NCBI RefSeq assembly: GCF_002860255.1
Contig: NZ_PGVE01000083.1
Coordinates: 1-64,000 of the forward strand
DNA: 64,000 bases
Direction: 5' to 3'
Origin: Neobacillus cucumis
GTDB taxonomy: Bacteria > Bacillota > Bacilli > Bacillales > Cytobacillaceae
The first letter of the stretch is position 1; each line of letters starts with the position of its first letter. Positions 60,430 through 64,000 of this stretch are shown one piece after another. Below the pieces are notes generated by a model. It did no database searches. It was not told the DNA's origin and was given only the letters and a program-made list of their open reading frames with translations. The position numbers and the translations under genes were made by a program.

Positions 60430-61314
60430 ATGGAGCTTTTACAATTACAGTATTTTCAAACCGTTGCAAGACTTGAGCATATGACAAAAGCGGCAGAAGC
60501 ATTGCAAATAGCCCAGCCGTCATTAAGCAAAACAATCGCCCGATTAGAAGAAGACCTTGGTGTCCCATTATTTGATAGAAAGAATAGACAGTTGAAACTA
60601 AATCATTATGGAAGATTGTTTCTAGAACGTGTGAACCGCGTATTTTTAGAATTAAATGAAGGAAGGAGAGAGATTGAGGATCACCTCGAGAAGGGGCAAA
60701 CGCAAATTACTTTAGCAGTTAGTATTCCGCGAGTTATTCCTCAATTGTTGAGTTCGTTTTTAAAAGACTTCCCAGACATTAAATTTCAGCAAAGGCTAGA
60801 ATCCACTTCATCTATGAAGAGTCTCTTAGAGAAAGCAGAGATTGATTTCTGTATTTCATCAGTAGAAATCGATGGAGAGGATATAGTATGGGAACCACTA
60901 ATGACGGAACAAATTTACCTAGTAGTTTCTCCAGATCACCGATTAGCAGCAAAAGAACAAATTTTTCTTAATGAAGTGAAAGATGAGTCATTTATTAGTA
61001 TGAATACTGGTTATGGATTTAGAAATTTAACGGATGAATTTTGTCGTGAGGCAGGTTTTATTCCTAATATTGCTTTTGAAGGTGATGAGCCTGGTGTCAT
61101 TGGGGATCTGGTCAGGCAAGGTTTAGGAGTGGCTTTTGTCCCGGAAATTTCTTGGCTGAACAATTCCAATCCATTTCCTAATAAACTAAAAATTGTGGGA
61201 CCAAAATGTCAAAGGACCATTGGGCTGGGATGGTCAAAAAGGCGATACTTGTCTGATACAGCACAGCACTTTCGTAGATATGTGACGGAGTATTTTTCTA
61301 AAATTATTTTGTGA
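60430..61314 (+). CDS. LysR-family transcriptional regulator
   Basis: 294 aa. N-terminal winged helix (residues 1-60) with MTKAAEALQIAQPSLSKTIARLEEDLGVPLFDR, then a periplasmic-binding-protein-like effector domain (90-290). It diverges from the YhgE/Pip gene; LysR regulators commonly control the divergent neighbour and themselves. Effector unknown. Confidence 0.92.
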   Translation: MELLQLQYFQTVARLEHMTKAAEALQIAQPSLSKTIARLEEDLGVPLFDRKNRQLKLNHYGRLFLERVNRVFLELNEGRREIEDHLEKGQTQITLAVSIPRVIPQLLSSFLKDFPDIKFQQRLESTSSMKSLLEKAEIDFCISSVEIDGEDIVWEPLMTEQIYLVVSPDHRLAAKEQIFLNEVKDESFISMNTGYGFRNLTDEFCREAGFIPNIAFEGDEPGVIGDLVRQGLGVAFVPEISWLNNSNPFPNKLKIVGPKCQRTIGLGWSKRRYLSDTAQHFRRYVTEYFSKIIL

Positions 61315-61322
61315 AAAATAAA

Positions 61323-61343
61323 AGGCCAGCTAAATGCTGGCCT
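61323..61343 (-). terminator. Terminator of the amino-acid permease gene
   Basis: Perfect eight-base-pair stem AGGCCAGC / GCTGGCCT with loop TAAAT; reading on the minus strand it is followed by TTTTATTTT. Confidence 0.82.
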
Positions 61344-61351
61344 CTTCCGTC

Positions 61352-62710
61352 TTAGGCTAATATTTTATTCTTCACAGGTTTTCCATAAATAAAGGAGAGT
61401 ATAATTAAGATGCCGAGTGTAACTAGACAAACGGAAGTCCCAATCAGATTATTTGTGTTAAATATGAATCCAATAAAAATGATGCCCAGTGATAGTAATG
61501 CAAATATCGATGTATATGGGAACCATTTAACTTTAAATGCCGGATTATTTTTGTAATGCGGTCTTAATTTTAACTGAGCCGCACAAATGCTCATCCAAAG
61601 AATCATGACCGTAAAACCAGGAATTGTCATCAGGTAACCGATAACCTGGCTTGGTGTCAAGTACGCCAAATAAACAGCCGCTAAAATACAAATACTTGCA
61701 ACCATAATTCCCATAATTGGTATTCCTTTAGATGATACCTTTGCAAGGATTTTTGGTGCTACATCGTCTTGTGCCATGGAAAACAATGTTCTTGATGTGG
61801 CATAAATACCGGAATTTGCTGCGGAAAGGACAGCTGTTAAAAGAACAAAATTCATAATATGGGCAGCCCCAGGTAACCCTGTACTACTAAAAACCTGAAC
61901 AAATGGACTATCCTGACCAGTCACTTTGTTCCAAGGGATCATCCCGCAAATAATTAGAATTGGCAATACATAAAAGATGATCACACGCCAGACAGCGCCT
62001 TTAATAATTTTTGGCAAAACACGATCAGCATCCTTGGTTTCAGTAATAGCAACGCCAATTAATTCGGCGCCCCCATAAGAAAACATGACAACTAGGAAGG
62101 CGCTAAATGTTCCACTTAGTCCATGTGGAAAAAAGCCGCCATGAGCTGTAAAGTTTGAGAGTGGATCCTGAATATTGCTTGGAATGAATCCTAAAAGGAG
62201 TAAAAATCCTAGGACGATAAAGGCAACTAAGGCAATAATTTTGATGCCGGCAAACCAAAATTCCAGCTCTCCATAATATTTTACCTGGAATAAATTGATG
62301 CCCACGATAACAACCGCACATAGAAAGCTTAACAGCCATAATGGAAGGGCAGGGAACCAAAATTGAAGAAAGCTTCCAGCAGCTAATAATTCAACTACCG
62401 TAACCAGTGTCCAATTGATCCAGTATAACCATCCGACTATATAGGAAATTTGGAATCCAAAAGCCTTGTTAACTAAATGCTGAACATTTAGATTGGGATA
62501 AGCAATTGCCATTTCGCCCAATGCGGCCATAATAATAAAAAGTAATAATCCACCGATTAAATAGGCTACAATTACACTAGGTCCGGCCATATTTAAAGTA
62601 TCGGAGCTGCCTTTAAAAATACCAGTTCCAATCATCCCAGCCAGGGCAATAAACTGGACGTGCCTTGGAAGGAGCCCCTTTTGTAAATTCTGATGCTGAT
62701 TTTTTTTCAT
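61352..62710 (-). CDS. ytnA: Amino-acid permease of the APC/AAT family (YtnA-like)
   Basis: 452 aa with 12 predicted transmembrane helices. The helix 1 signature HVQFIALAGMIGTGIFKGSS, the GEMAIAYP segment in helix 3 and the conserved SYGGAELIGVAITET helix 6 region place it among proline/GABA/aromatic amino-acid symporters. Substrate cannot be read from sequence. A cre-like half site (AAACGCTTT) lies upstream but is too weak to call. Confidence 0.88.
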   Translation of the reverse strand: MKKNQHQNLQKGLLPRHVQFIALAGMIGTGIFKGSSDTLNMAGPSVIVAYLIGGLLLFIIMAALGEMAIAYPNLNVQHLVNKAFGFQISYIVGWLYWINWTLVTVVELLAAGSFLQFWFPALPLWLLSFLCAVVIVGINLFQVKYYGELEFWFAGIKIIALVAFIVLGFLLLLGFIPSNIQDPLSNFTAHGGFFPHGLSGTFSAFLVVMFSYGGAELIGVAITETKDADRVLPKIIKGAVWRVIIFYVLPILIICGMIPWNKVTGQDSPFVQVFSSTGLPGAAHIMNFVLLTAVLSAANSGIYATSRTLFSMAQDDVAPKILAKVSSKGIPIMGIMVASICILAAVYLAYLTPSQVIGYLMTIPGFTVMILWMSICAAQLKLRPHYKNNPAFKVKWFPYTSIFALLSLGIIFIGFIFNTNNLIGTSVCLVTLGILIILSFIYGKPVKNKILA

Positions 62711-62846
62711 ATAAGTACCTACTTTTCTCTTTTGCTTAAACGCTTTTAAGTACTAAAGTGTTTTTCTATATTAATATATCATATTTATTATTCTTGTCAA
62801 ATAGATTAGAAGATTTGCTGAGCCGAATTGCTCTTTAATACAGTAA

Positions 62847-62873
62847 AAAGCACACGATTGGTTCGTGTGCTTT
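62847..62873 (-). terminator. Terminator of the ytzE-like gene
   Basis: Perfect eleven-base-pair stem AAAGCACACGA / TCGTGTGCTTT; on the minus strand it continues into TTTTTAC. Confidence 0.85.
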
Positions 62874-62904
62874 CTTATGATGATGCATTAAAATTATTTT
62901 GTTA

Positions 62905-63126
62905 TTAAGATGACATCTTCACTTTCTTTTGTGTTGTTGTCCATTTTCCGCGGCTTGGGCTTATGACCAAGTCATTATAGGCTAAGACATTTAAATCTCG
63001 TTGTATGGTGCGAGGAGTGATACCAAATTCCTCTACAAGTTCCTGGGTCGTGACAGTGCCGTTATTACGAATAAACATGTAGATACATTTGATGCGGTTT
63101 AACATCCGGTTAGTTGAAGGTTTCAA
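62905..63126 (-). CDS. ytzE: DeoR-type helix-turn-helix protein YtzE
   Basis: 73 aa consisting only of a DeoR-type winged helix: TVTTQELVEEFGITPRTIQR, then DLNVLAYNDLV. There is no sugar-phosphate sensor domain, so the length equals that of the domain; B. subtilis YtzE has the same form as recalled. Start at 63126 (MKPSTNRM) behind AGGGAGTGG. A minus-strand promoter with a palindrome at its start site lies about 150 bp upstream. Confidence 0.88.
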   Translation of the reverse strand: MKPSTNRMLNRIKCIYMFIRNNGTVTTQELVEEFGITPRTIQRDLNVLAYNDLVISPSRGKWTTTQKKVKMSS

Positions 63127-63265
63127 AGAACCACTCCCTATCCTAATTTCAAACCTATGGCTTAATCCAGCTACCGACAGCCTATTTGAAGATTACTCTT
63201 CAAGAAATATGTAGTTTCTTTTCCGCGCAGACATCTCCTTTAATGGAATGTTCCTGTGGATACTT

Positions 63266-63280
63266 AGATGTCATACATCT
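63266..63280. promoter_or_regulatory. Palindrome AGATGT-CAT-ACATCT at the ytzE promoter
   Basis: A perfect 6+3+6 inverted repeat just downstream of the presumed -10 element of the ytzE transcript, where a bound protein would block initiation. Confidence 0.5.
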
Positions 63281-63286
63281 AACCTT

Positions 63287-63315
63287 ATTGTACCCATAAT
63301 TTCAGAAAATTTCTA
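63287..63315 (-). promoter_or_regulatory. Possible promoter of ytzE
   Basis: On the minus strand TAGAAA (63315-63310), 17-bp spacer, TACAAT (63292-63287). The transcript would have a leader of about 150 nt before ytzE. Confidence 0.5.
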
Positions 63316-63494
63316 CCAATATAGTAAAGTTTACAAAATATTTACCGGTAATTTGTGGGAAACGCCTACTTTTATCGCCTCCTAAATGATTTCATACTAT
63401 AGAATATGGGGAGAGGTCCTTGGTTTATGATAAATTGTTTGAATTTTTAGTAAAAATATAGATTTTTATGTGAACAGAATAATTGAATAATAAA

Positions 63495-63523
63495 AAAGAC
63501 GTGGTTCACATAAACACGCCTTT
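63495..63523 (-). terminator. Terminator of the cysteine synthase gene
   Basis: Stem AAAGACGTG / CACGCCTTT (one mismatch); on the minus strand it ends in TTTTTTA. Confidence 0.75.
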
Positions 63524-63539
63524 TTCTCCATGCAGCAAA

Positions 63540-64000
63540 TTAGTAACTGAATAAATCACTTGATAAGTATCGTTCTCCTGTATCACAGGCAATGCATACT
63601 ACAACGTCATCTTTTGATAATCGCTTTGCCACCTCAATGGCCGCAAAACAAGCAGCTCCTGAAGATGGACCAACCAAAATCCCTTCCTCTTTGGCCAATC
63701 TTCTTGTTATCTCATAAGCATCTTCATCAGTAATTTGATGAATCTCATCGTATACATTTTCATTAAGAGTTTTTGGTATAAAACCAGGGCTTGTGCCCAC
63801 AAGTTTATGTTTACCAGGTTTACCACCTGATAAAACGGGTGAGCCCTTCGGTTCAACAACATGTACGGATAATCCCTGATAATGCGCTTTTAATGTTTCA
63901 CCTGTTCCTGTAATTGTTCCACCGGTCCCAGCGGTTGCAACGAAAGCGGAGAGTGGTTTACCGATTTCCTTCATGGCCTCGATAATCTCAATTGCAGTAG
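63540..64000 (-). CDS. Cysteine synthase family protein, C-terminal part (runs off window)
   Basis: About 152 C-terminal residues are present; the frame is open to the window edge, so the 5' half lies beyond 64000. PLP-dependent beta-family enzyme that makes cysteine from O-acetylserine and sulfide. Visible: the phosphate-binding loop ATAGTGGTITGTG, VEPKGSPVLSGG, the PLP-ring-contacting serine in VGPSSGAA and CDTGERYLSSDLF at the end. B. subtilis CysK or YtkP are the nearest recalled relatives; YtkP is possible given the context. Confidence 0.92.
   Translation of the reverse strand, partial: TAIEIIEAMKEIGKPLSAFVATAGTGGTITGTGETLKAHYQGLSVHVVEPKGSPVLSGGKPGKHKLVGTSPGFIPKTLNENVYDEIHQITDEDAYEITRRLAKEEGILVGPSSGAACFAAIEVAKRLSKDDVVVCIACDTGERYLSSDLFSY

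Larger units (their letters stand above)
63127..63539. other. Gap between ytzE and the cysteine synthase gene
   Basis: About 410 bp with no credible gene. It holds a possible minus-strand promoter (63287-63315), a palindrome at 63266-63280, a small hairpin TTGAAGA-TTAC-TCTTCAA (63186-63203) in the presumed ytzE leader, and the terminator of the cysteine synthase gene at 63495-63523. Confidence 0.5.

Noticed and set aside
62720..62760. cre site before the amino-acid permease gene
   Set aside because: AAACGCTTT is present but the flanks miss three key positions of the consensus.

Overview
The window looks like the chromosome of a low-GC, spore-forming Bacillaceae bacterium in the Bacillus subtilis / Neobacillus / Mesobacillus range. 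Four things point there: a 21-tRNA cluster in exactly the order I recall for B. subtilis trnB, a long run of orthologues of the B. subtilis 'yt..' region, a Cse60 sporulation protein, and S-box and T-box leaders. The species cannot be fixed from sequence alone.

Layout. 1-2562: the 3' tip of a 5S rRNA, then 21 tRNAs and a strong terminator. The cluster is interrupted at tRNA-Lys and tRNA-fMet by related gene-less inserts, each bounded by duplicated 5' ends of the tRNA. 3037-10984: glycogen operon glgBCDAP. 11158-19944: menaquinone block, menA (-) diverging from menF-D-H-B-E-C (+). 19995-32533: DUF1540 protein, cytochrome bd pair, zinc-binding lipoprotein diverging from a beta-carbonic anhydrase across a Zur-like box, YidD, LuxS, small proteins, a Nudix hydrolase, the YtlACD ABC importer, YtmA, YtmB and PckA. 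32746-36621: SAM-I riboswitch, metK, asnB. 36630-37530: a gene-poor island with a collapsed IS1182-type transposase between inverted copies of a palindromic repeat. 37536-42295: gamma-CA-like YtoA, YtpA/YtpB (lysophospholipase and terpene synthase), MnmM/YtqA (tRNA wobble modification), YtzC and an unnamed small protein. 42631-48383: an MFS transporter, then LytS/LytT beside CstA. 48483-51213: T-box leader and leuS. 51279-57160: rhodanese, a Q/N-rich anchored protein, Cse60, YtfP, YtgP, a pseudouridine synthase and a long-form SpeD. 57288-62710: SRPBCC protein with its ArsR regulator, YhgE/Pip diverging from a LysR regulator, amino-acid permease. 62905-64000: YtzE-type regulator and the C-terminal half of a cysteine synthase running off the window.

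How the genes connect. Most of the window is housekeeping: storage polysaccharide, menaquinone and quinol oxidase, the SAM/methionine cycle (metK, luxS, speD), gluconeogenesis (pckA), and tRNA charging and modification. Regulation visible in sequence includes a SAM-I riboswitch, a Leu-specifier T-box, a Zur-type box, a cre-like site before cstA (and a weaker one before glgB), and palindromes at the ArsR, LysR and YtzE promoters. Several starts are non-ATG (menF, menB, glgD, glgA, lytT, ytzG, cse60) and were chosen on ribosome-binding-site spacing.

The most unusual signal is the tRNA-associated insert family (229-373, 1441-1582, 1583-1724). The same ~90-nt core sits in two unrelated tRNA genes, always after a GAGCA in the tRNA 5' half, and a complete tRNA follows each time. 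I could not match it to a known RNA or mobile-element class.
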